Origin: Methanoregula sp.
Lineage (GTDB): Archaea > Halobacteriota > Methanomicrobia > Methanomicrobiales > Methanospirillaceae
DNA length: 64,000 bases
Reading direction: 5' to 3'
Assembly (NCBI RefSeq): GCF_023227875.1
Contig: NZ_JALOCH010000007.1
Coordinates: 1-64,000 of the forward strand
How positions within the stretch are numbered: position 1 is the first letter of the stretch; each line of letters begins with the position of its first letter. The position numbers and the translations under genes are program-made. The notes under the pieces are model-generated. The model was not told where the DNA came from, made no database searches, and saw only the letters and a list, made by a program, of their open reading frames with translations. This document shows, piece after piece, positions 6,925 through 14,565 of the stretch.

Positions 6925-7905
6925 GGATCTGCCCCCTCTTCTGACAAGGGAGGATAACCACCTCTTTTTTAGAGTGTCAGTACTCTCACCTGCCCGGATC
7001 GGTAAAAATGGCCCATCCGGGCCTGTAATGAGTCCCGTTTCACTCTTTCGGAATTTCAGCGACCGGCCTGTTTCGGGGGTTTTTGCGGGGAGTCTCACGG
7101 GAAATCCCGCATTAGGCCCCGTTTGCTTATCCGGGGATTTTGCGAGGAGAAAAACCGGCCTGTTTAGAGCTTGTTTAAATCGAGGATTGGGTGGGGAGAT
7201 GAGGTTTGGGTTGTGGAGGGGGGTGATCCGGGGCCCGGCGGCCACTATGGGGGTTTTGGAGGGGTTCGGAGTTTTACGTCGAAGAATCCTTCGGATTCTT
7301 CTCATCCTCGTGGTTCTGACGAACCACTCGCACGTCGAAGAACGGGACCGATCTGACACTTTTATCGGATCTTCCCCCTCATCCGACGAGGGAATATAAC
7401 AACCCCTTTTTTAGAGTATCAGTACTCTCACCTGCCCGGATCGGTAAAAATGCCCATCCGGGCCTGTAATGAGTCCCGTTTCACTCTTTCCGGTTTTCAG
7501 CGACCGGCCTGTTTCGGGGGTTTTTGCGGGGAGTCTCACGGGAAATCCCGTTATTGGCCCGGTTTGCTTATCCGGAGGTTTTGTGAGCGAAAAAACCGGC
7601 CGGTTTAGAGCTTGTTTTAATCGAGGATTGGGTGGGGAGATGAGGTTTGGGTTGTGGAGGGGGGTGATCCGGGGCCCGGCGGCCGCTATGGGGGATCTGG
7701 GGGGGTTCGGCGTTTTACGTCGAAGAATCCTTCGGATTCAGTCGAAGAACTTCGTTCTTCGAAGACGGTTGTCTTCTCATGTCTCAAGTCTGATGACTTT
7801 TGACATTCTCCTGCTTCGGGTCTGTTGACCCCCAGCATTCTCCGCCTCGTGGTTCTGACGAACCACTCGCACGTCGGAGAACCGGGGCAATCTGACACTT
7901 TTATC
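6925..7905. repeat. Tandem ~442-bp repeat, two diverged units
   Basis: Unit 1 (about 6925-7367) and unit 2 (about 7368-7905) align with an offset of 442 bp. Shared landmarks are TTTTAGAGT..CAGTACTCTC, CACCTGCCCGGATCGGTAAA, GCGACCGGCCTGTTTCGGGG, TCGAGGATTGGGTGGGGAGA and ATCTGACACTTTTATCGG. Unit 2 is longer because of extra short hairpins near 7740-7850. Open frames cross both units but differ between them and show no recognisable protein, so I treat the region as non-coding. Confidence 0.75.
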
Positions 7906-8042
7906 GGATCTTCCCACACCTGCGGGGGTCGCTCGGCCGAGTCGAAGTTTCACTTCTCCAATCGACCCTCGCTGATGCGACGGTCGATTCCTGTCGGGGC
8001 CTCGCTGGGCAAATTGGTTTAAGGGAGTAACCGGTTCCTGAA
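7281..8042. other. Array of short perfect hairpins
   Basis: Several perfect stem-loops with 2-4 nt loops occur: arm GAAGAATCC, loop TTC (7281-7301); arm GTGGTTC, loop TGAC (7310-7327); GAAGAAC-TTC-GTTCTTC (7744-7760); GAAGAC-GGTT-GTCTTC (7761-7776); GGTTC-CT-GAACC near 8031. Stem sequences differ from one another but stay complementary. Closely related arrays occur elsewhere in this window. The stretch 7906-8179 holds no gene I can support. Confidence 0.7.
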
Positions 8043-8217
8043 CCGCCGCGGGGGCGTCCCTCCGGGGGCGGCGGCGTTCATCGTATCCGGGGGTATGGGG
8101 GCATCAGCCCCCATCTTGCAATCTGCTCAATACATGCGTTACCCATTCAAAACAACGATGAGTCGAAAGCGTTCAATCAAAAATGGACGTTAACTGTTGC
8201 ACATACTATCGGTACCC

Positions 8218-8457
8218 TTATTTTTCTCCGGAGAAATATACGCAATATTCTTCCTGGGACATACCGGCTTTATCGATCAACCTGCACAACAATCCAATAC
8301 CGAGATCACGTCCGGCATGAACCGGGATTGACAGGTGAACCAGACTTCCCTCTTTTGTCAGGATATGGTGGCTGCCCTCAACGTGGTTCTCAACCCATCC
8401 AGCCCGCTTGAATGCAGCGATGTGCTTATTTCCGCCCGCACGCGGAAGTTTAGGCAT
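8218..8457 (-). CDS. hicA: HicA-type mRNA interferase toxin, copy 2
   Basis: 79 residues, the same as the copy at 5208-5459 except V-to-I, E-to-G, K-to-R and A-to-V changes and the loss of the KKGYR tail; the frame ends at FSGEK. The catalytic-histidine region (E-G-S-H-H-I-L-T-K-E-G) is intact. It overlaps the second hicB by 8 nt. Because antitoxin copy 2 also differs by only two residues, cross-neutralisation between copies is likely. Confidence 0.9.
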   Translation of the reverse strand: MPKLPRAGGNKHIAAFKRAGWVENHVEGSHHILTKEGSLVHLSIPVHAGRDLGIGLLCRLIDKAGMSQEEYCVYFSGEK

Positions 8458-8689
8458 AATTTATACCGGAAGTATCGACATCGATACTCATGCGGGAAGG
8501 CAGGGACGTGATGTGGATCTTACCCGATGCTGTCTTCAACCGGGACTTGATGCAACCGACAATTGCTTCATTGATATTTTCAATTGCTTCCTTGAGAGTG
8601 TCGCCTTCAGTCATGCATCCCGGCAGATCGGTGCATTCCACAACATACCGCCCGTCTTCATCCTGTTCGATTAAAATTGAGAATTTCAT
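8450..8689 (-). CDS. hicB: HicB-type antitoxin, copy 2
   Basis: 79 residues, differing from copy 1 by L9Q (I-E-Q-D-E-D-G) and one I-to-V change in A-I-V-G-C-I. It keeps D-L-P-G-C-M-T-E-G-D. The upstream region is also duplicated, so both pairs should have the same promoter. The pair looks functional. Confidence 0.9.
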   Translation of the reverse strand: MKFSILIEQDEDGRYVVECTDLPGCMTEGDTLKEAIENINEAIVGCIKSRLKTASGKIHITSLPSRMSIDVDTSGINYA

Positions 8690-8760
8690 AGTCTGATCTT
8701 ATATTTACCATATGCAGGGGGCTTCAATAAAGATATGTGAGTGGGATGCGGGAGGTTTTT

Positions 8761-8896
8761 GGCTGGCTGCGTATCCAGAAATCACGGGGTCTTTGTGAAT
8801 TGAGGCAATATCGCAAACCTGTTTTTTTGAGTGTTGTGCGGTGGCGATTTCGTGGAAGAGAGCGGGCGCTCCTTGACCGGCAATAGTTTGACCAAG
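8761..8896. repeat. Dispersed repeat family, copy 4
   Basis: Begins GGCTGCGTATCCAGAAATCA, then diverges, and rejoins the family at ATATCGCAAACCTGTTTTT and GCGGTGGCGATTTCGTGG. Its right end, GGGCGCTCCTTGACCGGCAA, matches copy 3 and leads directly into the small ORF at 8897. Confidence 0.65.
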
Positions 8897-8992
8897 ATGG
8901 AACTGATGAAACGGGATGTCTTTGAAAATCCCGATGAACTTATTGCATTCATGCAGGACCTCAAAAAGGAGCGGGAGGGTAAGGGACCATAA
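8897..8992 (+). CDS. Small acidic/basic ORF (31 aa) attached to the dispersed repeat
   Basis: The frame MELMKRDVFENPDELIAFM..., ending EREGKGP, is probably one or two helices. The frame is open upstream through ...RSLTGNSLTK without another ATG. Copy 3 of the repeat keeps a decayed relative (MERMKRD). It resembles the C-terminal tail of a larger lost protein or a small antitoxin, and I do not recognise it. The following 62 nt contain nothing clear. Confidence 0.3.
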   Translation: MELMKRDVFENPDELIAFMQDLKKEREGKGP

Positions 8993-9054
8993 TTTTTTTC
9001 CTCTGACTCCATCATCAGAACGTTCATCGGCTCCGCCCGCGACACTACCTTATC

Positions 9055-9355
9055 ATGCCTGATGCCCGGGAATTGTCCCACAGGGTAGTTGAACTCGCCG
9101 AATCCGGTCAATACGATGAAGGCACTCAATCTCGTGAACAAGGGAATTAGACTCGATGGCAACAATGCGAATGTGTGGTATAACAAGGGGATGGCCCTTA
9201 TAAATCTACAGAAATATCATGAGGCTATCCGTGCGTTTGATAAAGTTCTGAAGATACATCCGCATGACAACCGGGCACGCGAACAAATGGACCTGGCACA
9301 GAAGAAAATTATGGAGTTGTGTAGTTTCTCTCCGTCGTCTCCGGAAAACAGATGA
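9055..9355 (+). pseudogene. TPR-repeat protein with a +1 frameshift
   Basis: Starting from ATG at 9055, the frame reads MPDARELSHRVVELAESGQYDE and is then broken by one extra G at 9121/9122. In the next frame the TPR continues as ALNLVNKGIRLDGNN, A-N-V-W-Y-N-K-G-M-A-L-I-N-L-Q-K-Y-H-E-A-I-R-A-F-D-K-V-L-K-I-H-P and a final helix. Joined, this gives about two TPR units (roughly 99 residues). A shorter ORF can start at TTG 9089, but it lacks the first helix. Either this is a real pseudogene or a one-base sequencing error. The stretch 9356-9558 shows nothing recognisable. Confidence 0.65.
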
Positions 9356-9558
9356 AATTGATCAAGTGAGGGACCGGAGAAATATGAGTTGTCATGAGCC
9401 GGTCGCGGAGCCTGGTGCGGGTATGGCGAAGATGATCGGTTTTTTGCATTTACGAAGATAATTACGGATCCCGCTGGGAGTGACCGTCATGGTCCTAACC
9501 CCTCGGAAGAGAACCTGTCTCTTTCACCAACATCATAATTTTTGTTTCAACATAGTTA

Positions 9559-10509
9559 TCAAGAATCAAATATATTTTTAAAACGTGCGAGTGATTCAAG
9601 ACAAAAGGCGGTTGTTAATTCTTCGGAACCATAGAATGATTCAAGACCTAAAAACAAGGCTGTTCTCTGCCACGACCCATCTTCAGATTGCTTACTGATA
9701 AGAATCTCTCCAAGATTTTTCAGAATACATTCATCATCATACCCAAAATTCATAAGCGTACTCATTGCTAGTGCAATTGTTAGATCATCCTCGAAACCAT
9801 CAACGCATTGCCTTTCGATTATCCGATTAAAAATAGTTTCCTTCGTTTTATGAAATGAAGTCACGCCATTGAAATAGACACGAGAGATAGCGTAATACAG
9901 AAACATGTCGTCTAAATAATAATAATGTGAATCCGTTTCTTTACCTTCTAAAATTGTACCGATTAACCATGCAATAGAATTCTCTGTCTCCCGACAGGAA
10001 CCTAAATAACAGATTACATTTGCATTAACTACACTGTCCACATCATTTTTATCGTCGGATATTCCCAACCATGTATAAAAAAGACCATCCGTATTTTGAT
10101 TATGTATGATATGACTGACATTATCTCTCAATTGGATATGGGGATGATTTTTCCGAAGAGAGATCGATGCACAGCAGGTATCATCTAAATCAAAAGGTAA
10201 CCTTCTCAAATTTCTTGAGCTAAAATATTGGAATAGACCCGGGCCAACCAACTCCTCACTTAAAAAAAAACATGCTTTTTTGATCATTTCATTTACTTCG
10301 CGATGATCGATAAAACTAATACAATTAACAATCTGGGAGGTCGCGAATACTGAACTATCGAAATAACAATTCTCTTTCATTTCGCGATAAGGGCAGGCAT
10401 ATACAGGGAATTCCCCGTAGGGTAATTGATGTGAATATAAAAAATTAATACCTGATTGGATTGATTCGTTAAAAAAACGGTTTAAAAAAAATGAATTGCT
10501 CAAAAACAT
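9559..10509 (-). CDS. Class II terpene cyclase / prenyltransferase-like alpha-toroid protein
   Basis: 316 residues, predominantly helical with repeated hairpins as in squalene-cyclase and prenyltransferase beta-subunit (alpha-alpha barrel) proteins. The motif P-F-D-L-D-D-T-C at 105-112 fits the D-x-D-D catalytic-acid motif of class II cyclases. A second acidic segment D-V-D-S-V-V-N-A-N follows at about 156-164, and a QW-like Q-S-E-D-G-S-W lies near 280. At half the usual cyclase length it probably has one toroid domain. Base composition is very AT-rich, like the neighbouring radical SAM genes and unlike the flanking chromosome. It lies divergent from the first radical SAM gene. Cyclase activity is inferred from the motif; it could instead be a non-catalytic toroid acting on the modified peptide. 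Confidence 0.6.
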   Translation of the reverse strand: MFLSNSFFLNRFFNESIQSGINFLYSHQLPYGEFPVYACPYREMKENCYFDSSVFATSQIVNCISFIDHREVNEMIKKACFFLSEELVGPGLFQYFSSRNLRRLPFDLDDTCCASISLRKNHPHIQLRDNVSHIIHNQNTDGLFYTWLGISDDKNDVDSVVNANVICYLGSCRETENSIAWLIGTILEGKETDSHYYYLDDMFLYYAISRVYFNGVTSFHKTKETIFNRIIERQCVDGFEDDLTIALAMSTLMNFGYDDECILKNLGEILISKQSEDGSWQRTALFLGLESFYGSEELTTAFCLESLARFKNIFDS

Positions 10510-10708
10510 ATTTGATTAATCCTCTGTTAAAGGGAACCTTGTTAAATTCATTGATGTTCGATTGCCAGATAAGCTTTAGCTTTTTAGAGTTTGAATCGAG
10601 TGTAAAATCACCTTTGTTGTATATTTTATAAAAATGAGAATGAAAACAGAACAATAACAGACATTAATAAAATTTGATACCCTACACATAGATCTGAAAA
10701 ATTATTAA

Positions 10709-11932
10709 ATGCAAGATTGTGAATGCCTCTACTTAATTAAACGGGTGTTACTTCAGAAGTCTTTTAATTATGAATCTATTAATGCTATTGTTAAGGACAA
10801 AATGTTGAAAAATATTAATGAAATGCATTTATACGTTACAAGCCGTTGCAATATGAACTGTTCTTATTGCTCTGACGTTATCAAGCGAACTAATCCCAGT
10901 GGCAATCCTTTTATGGATTTAGATATTGGAAAAAAATATGTGGAATTAATTTTCTCAAATTCTACTCGTGATCGAATCACTATTGTTTTTCATGGGGGTG
11001 AACCTACATTACAGTCGCTGAAGTGGTATCAGCAACTAATTGAATACATTGAATTCCAGGCCCGTAACCATAATAAAAAGGTAAATCTCGCTTTGCAAAG
11101 TAATTGCATGAGAATTTCTGATGAATTTATCGAATTATTCAATAAAAATAAAATCATTATTGGTGCAAGTTTAGACGGCCCACCAGAAATTAATGATCTT
11201 ACACGAGTTAACGGCGAAGTGGCTTTGTCCAATATTCTTCGACTTCAAGCCATAAATCGTCTGGGTGGCGTTATTTGTGTGATTACCGATAAAAATTGTA
11301 ATGATGTTGAGACTATTTTAAGGTTTTTTGAAAAATGTGGATTGAATTCACTAAGCTTTAATATTTTTTACTCAGTTGGCGAAGGAAATAAATTGCCCCC
11401 ACTTTCTGCGAAAAAGATCTTTGAGGTTTATAAAACGACATATGAATATATGAGATCCACTTCAGGAAAAGGAGTGAAAGAGCGATCCGTGTCAATTATG
11501 ATATCGAAATTCCTCAATCCTTTAAGTAAAGAAGAATTGTTGACGAATCTGAATTGCTATTCACCCTTTTGTCATGCAGGTATTTTTAACATTATTTGTG
11601 ATACTGAGGGTAATTTATTTCCATGTGGTTGTTCTGACGTTTTAAAGTTCAAATTGGGTACAATTCATTCGATAGATAAGCAACACTATGTAAATGTTTT
11701 AAAAATGTTACATAAAAAAAGTGAAAAATATGATAAATCATGTAGTAGCTGTTTTGCCAATTCGATTTGCTCCTTTTCTTGTCCAGCATTTCATGAAGAA
11801 GACCCCATTACTGAACGAAATTTGTGCGAGGCAACTAAAATATTTTATCAATTTCTTGAGGAAGAGCCACGAGAAATTATTACTGAGATTGCCTCTGGTA
11901 CAGAATTTTATCGAGGTAAACAGACTCACTGA
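10709..11932 (+). CDS. Radical SAM / SPASM-type peptide-modifying enzyme
   Basis: 407 residues. The radical SAM cluster motif C-N-M-N-C-S-Y-C is at 47-54, followed by F-H-G-G-E-P-T near 91 and A-S-L-D-G-P near 151. A C-terminal SPASM-like cysteine set follows: C-Y-S-P-F-C-H-A-G, L-F-P-C-G-C-S-D, and C-S-S-C-F-A-N-S-I-C-S-F-S-C-P-A. Enzymes of this architecture (anSME, RiPP maturases) use auxiliary iron-sulfur clusters and act on peptides or proteins. It is the only gene of the island on the plus strand. An internal Met at residue 32 is an alternative start. The target is most plausibly one of the precursors at 16022-16350, by context only. Confidence 0.85.
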   Translation: MQDCECLYLIKRVLLQKSFNYESINAIVKDKMLKNINEMHLYVTSRCNMNCSYCSDVIKRTNPSGNPFMDLDIGKKYVELIFSNSTRDRITIVFHGGEPTLQSLKWYQQLIEYIEFQARNHNKKVNLALQSNCMRISDEFIELFNKNKIIIGASLDGPPEINDLTRVNGEVALSNILRLQAINRLGGVICVITDKNCNDVETILRFFEKCGLNSLSFNIFYSVGEGNKLPPLSAKKIFEVYKTTYEYMRSTSGKGVKERSVSIMISKFLNPLSKEELLTNLNCYSPFCHAGIFNIICDTEGNLFPCGCSDVLKFKLGTIHSIDKQHYVNVLKMLHKKSEKYDKSCSSCFANSICSFSCPAFHEEDPITERNLCEATKIFYQFLEEEPREIITEIASGTEFYRGKQTH

Positions 11933-12038
11933 AGTTGTTCAAAGATATTGTTAGAATATATTACAAATAATCCCCCGATATTTTTTCAAGAAGGTGTACT
12001 CGTAAAGTGAGTTTGAATAATTCGCACTAAGGTGGAAT

Positions 12039-12371
12039 CTACTTTTTAATGAGTGTGATGATATTATTTTCATTAACGTAAACGTCACCGACCGCGAATG
12101 TTTGTGTCAGTAAACCGTCTGGATCATAATTGGAATTTTGAATCAGGCAATTTTGGAGTATTGCTGTTCCTCCCAATGCGGTAGTGCCCCATATGTCACC
12201 TATATAGCTGCATGGAACAGCATTTTTTACCAAGTCTCCGTTAACTTTCAAAATGGTCGATTTACCATCATGTTTGAGCGTGCCCTCACAGATTATATTA
12301 GGAGTTCCCAATCGCCACCATTTCCCTTCAAACTCGGGTCGGAATTTTTCCTTCTTATTGTTGCTTTCCAT
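12039..12371 (-). CDS. ApeA N-terminal-domain protein, probably truncated
   Basis: 110 residues. The pattern F-x-G-K-W-W...-G-T-L-K-H-D-G-K-S-x-I-L-K-V-N-G-D-L...I-W-G-T-T-A-L-G-G-T-A-I-L-Q-N-C matches my memory of the N-terminal domain of ApeA, an abortive-infection protein whose C-terminal half is a HEPN RNase. Here the stop falls at the end of this domain. Past the stop, in frame, the sequence can be read ELFKLTLRVHLLEKISGDYL before another stop, possibly the decayed next segment. No HEPN domain follows. It may be a degraded defence gene or a stand-alone sensor domain. Confidence 0.5.
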   Translation of the reverse strand: MESNNKKEKFRPEFEGKWWRLGTPNIICEGTLKHDGKSTILKVNGDLVKNAVPCSYIGDIWGTTALGGTAILQNCLIQNSNYDPDGLLTQTFAVGDVYVNENNIITLIKK

Positions 12372-12514
12372 GCTTGAATTGTATTGAATATCAATAATAT
12401 GTTTTTTTCTATTTAGAACATTAATGGTTTATCGAAAAACCCCACACAGAATTTGTAACTCATGAAATACCCCATTAATACCGGTGGCGACATTCGCTTC
12501 ACCAAAGATACGTT

Positions 12515-12721
12515 TCATAGATGAAAAGATACCTTGGAAAAACATCGTAAGCCGTACTCATGACGTAGTCCAAGTTCATTGCATCCGGCTCCAAGGATTC
12601 CAAGCACATAAAGCACGACACAGAATAACGTCCAGAATAGACTCGTCGCGGGTACCCCGTAGCAAGGATATTTCGGGACTTCGTATTTAAATTTTTTAAA
12701 ATAGTTAAATAAAATTATCAT
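12515..12721 (-). CDS. Small hydrophobic ORF (68 aa), doubtful
   Basis: The frame contains one plausible membrane segment (SLFWTLFCVVLYVLGILGAG), preceded by a lysine-rich start, and its first codons overlap the end of the UPF0489 gene. I do not recognise it, and there is no clear ribosome site. If real it could be a small membrane protein of the island; otherwise 12372-12704 is non-coding. Confidence 0.2.
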   Translation of the reverse strand: MIILFNYFKKFKYEVPKYPCYGVPATSLFWTLFCVVLYVLGILGAGCNELGLRHEYGLRCFSKVSFHL

Positions 12722-13694
12722 TAATAATTTTCTCTGTCAAAAGATCTATTATTAATTTATCAAGAATATCTGCCATATCCGCTGGGCAGAACCCCGGTGA
12801 ATACGCAATCCCTATGTTCACAAGGCGTTCGTATGGTATTACATCCAAAATATCACGTATTTTCCCCCGTTGTTTTTTTGTCCATTCATTTAATTCAATT
12901 TCATTTTCTTGATTTCTCTTGTTAAAATTTGCATTTTCATCAGAGTTATCGAAATAGTCAAAATCGATATCTAACAAAAAGACTGTATCTGATTCCTTTA
13001 AAAGCAATTCACGAAGTTTACTTGGATTTTTAATTACATTAAATTCAATTTCAAAAGAATTGTCAATAATTGGCAAAGCATTGAGTCGTTTAATATTGCT
13101 ATCTAGTGTATCAGAATGACTCCAGTCTAATCGAAGTCCACAGGGATTTTCCATACCCTGGACAAGACCTGGGCTTTTTTCTGGACATAACCAAATGAGA
13201 TGAGACACTGGTAATAAAAATAATGCCATTGTTAAATAGGAGCCGATCTCGATTGCGGCACTTTCTATAGCTTGAATAATTGTGGGTATTTCGGCGGGAT
13301 TAATGGAATTACCAGTCCATCGATCTATGAGCTGATTATCTCTACGTATTACATTAGGGCTTCCTAAATCGTTATGGGAGTCCACATGAATTAGCGTAAT
13401 TTTTCGATCATGCATTTTTAAAGATAACCAGATCTGTAGAAGAGCGGAATGGTGATTTACAAAAATAATGTCAAAATTAGCTAAGCGAATAGTTTTCTTT
13501 ATTATAGAAAGTTGTTCGCTATTTTCGATTTCTACGATAGCGATTCCGTTATTAATCTGTATGGAATTAAATCGATGGACTTGGAGTTCTCGATAGAGTA
13601 CTTTTTCCACATCATTCAAGGGAATAGTGAAAGGAATGTGAAATTTACGAATCAATTTGAACTCATCCTTCGAGGCCAAATTCATGTAACGCAT
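12705..13694 (-). CDS. UPF0489-family protein, arginase-like (candidate peptide arginase)
   Basis: About 329 residues from MRYMNLASKDEFK; the open frame extends to 13739 but would then overlap the previous gene by 77 nt. UPF0489 landmarks are present, counted in the longer frame: F-V-N-H-H at 94-97, I-H-V-D-S-H-N-D-L at 117-125, F-L-L-D-I-D-F-D-Y-F at 254-263, and a late I-G-I-A-Y-S-P-G-F-C-P. The His/Asp clusters fit an arginase-type dinuclear metal site. UPF0489 members include OspR-type peptide arginases that turn arginine into ornithine in RiPPs. Both precursor cores nearby keep an Arg three residues from the C-terminus. The role is inferred from family and context. Confidence 0.75.
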   Translation of the reverse strand: MRYMNLASKDEFKLIRKFHIPFTIPLNDVEKVLYRELQVHRFNSIQINNGIAIVEIENSEQLSIIKKTIRLANFDIIFVNHHSALLQIWLSLKMHDRKITLIHVDSHNDLGSPNVIRRDNQLIDRWTGNSINPAEIPTIIQAIESAAIEIGSYLTMALFLLPVSHLIWLCPEKSPGLVQGMENPCGLRLDWSHSDTLDSNIKRLNALPIIDNSFEIEFNVIKNPSKLRELLLKESDTVFLLDIDFDYFDNSDENANFNKRNQENEIELNEWTKKQRGKIRDILDVIPYERLVNIGIAYSPGFCPADMADILDKLIIDLLTEKIINDNFI

Positions 13695-14562
13695 TATCGA
13701 TAATTGCTGGTCCGAGTTCAAGTCCAAGTGAACGTCCATTGTCTCGACAAATTGTTAATAATTCCTTGGATTGAGTCCAGAGTTTGGTGAAAATTTTATT
13801 TTTTTCAAATTGTCGAACTTTAATTCTGCCCTCCGAATCTAAACTCTGAATAAGAATTTCATAAGAGGGTTCTGTAGGTACATTTCTTAGAATATCATTT
13901 ATTGAATCATCGATATCGTAGAGAAAAAACAATGCAGATGCATATGATCTGGCCCAACCAAGAGTTTTAGAATCCTCTCCAATACTATCTAAAAAACAAA
14001 AACAGTAAGGGATACGTTCCGGATATTTTATTAGTGGCATTGGGCATGAGTCAGGTTTTATAATTTTATTTGTTTTTCCATCAACTTCATATAATGGTCG
14101 GTTCATCGCCATTGAAATGCTCACAGATTTCAACCATGCTTCGTCAAAATCTGGTTTTAATGATAATGTTTTTTTAAGATTTTCACAACGCGAGAGAAAA
14201 TGCGAATACCAGAAATGTGCTTGCTCGATATCCCAAAAACCCGAATCGCAATCAACAATATCATCGATAAATCGACCAAGAAGACATGATAATAATAAAT
14301 ACCGTGCTATTTGCGGTTTTTTGAGTAAATTTTTCCGCCCATATACAGCTTCAAGAACTGGTAAAGAAAAGCGATACATGTACATATAATGAAGATACAC
14401 AAGAATGTGTTCTTGATCACTCCAAGATGTATCATGTAACTCTTTTAATGTTTCAGATATCTCGGAATCAATTATTGGTGTAAATTCATCAAGCCATCTA
14501 TGTAATTCCGGTGATCCATAAATAGGGAATACAAAATATCTCCGTGTGTATGATTTATTCAT
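13663..14562 (-). CDS. Class I isoprenoid-synthase-like protein
   Basis: 299 residues, all helical. An aspartate-rich L-L-G-R-F-I-D-D-I-V-D (DDIVD at 100-104) and a second acidic motif F-L-Y-D-I-D-D-S-I-N-D-I (about 213-224) occupy the relative positions of the two Mg-diphosphate-binding motifs of trans-prenyltransferases and class I terpene synthases. The rest shows little similarity to chain-length GGPP/FPP synthases such as the idsA product at 18569. It lies 3 nt after the second radical SAM gene and overlaps the UPF0489 gene, so it belongs to the same transcript. It could transfer or cyclise an isoprenoid diphosphate onto or with the peptide; this is inference from motifs. Confidence 0.6.
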   Translation of the reverse strand: MNKSYTRRYFVFPIYGSPELHRWLDEFTPIIDSEISETLKELHDTSWSDQEHILVYLHYMYMYRFSLPVLEAVYGRKNLLKKPQIARYLLLSCLLGRFIDDIVDCDSGFWDIEQAHFWYSHFLSRCENLKKTLSLKPDFDEAWLKSVSISMAMNRPLYEVDGKTNKIIKPDSCPMPLIKYPERIPYCFCFLDSIGEDSKTLGWARSYASALFFLYDIDDSINDILRNVPTEPSYEILIQSLDSEGRIKVRQFEKNKIFTKLWTQSKELLTICRDNGRSLGLELGPAIIDNALHEFGLEG

Positions 14563-14565
14563 GGA

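Larger units (their letters stand above)
8180..8783. repeat. Segmental duplication carrying hicBA, copy 2
   Basis: Near-identical to 5183-5782 in the same orientation, ending at the dispersed-repeat motif GCGTATCCAGAAAT. Together the copies bracket about 2.4 kb of repeats and the Doc gene, so recombination between them would delete or amplify that segment. Confidence 0.85.

Noticed and set aside
7186..7400. ORFs across the tandem repeat (for example 6803-7399 plus strand, 6913-7359 minus strand)
   Set aside because: Frames are not preserved between the two repeat units, composition is arginine/glycine-rich, and no domain is recognisable.
10469..10654. 61-codon ORF overlapping the start of the cyclase-like gene, as a frameshifted N-terminus or a precursor peptide
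   Set aside because: The cyclase-like protein is complete without it; the ORF has no Tyr-repeat core or leader similarity and is simple AT-rich sequence.
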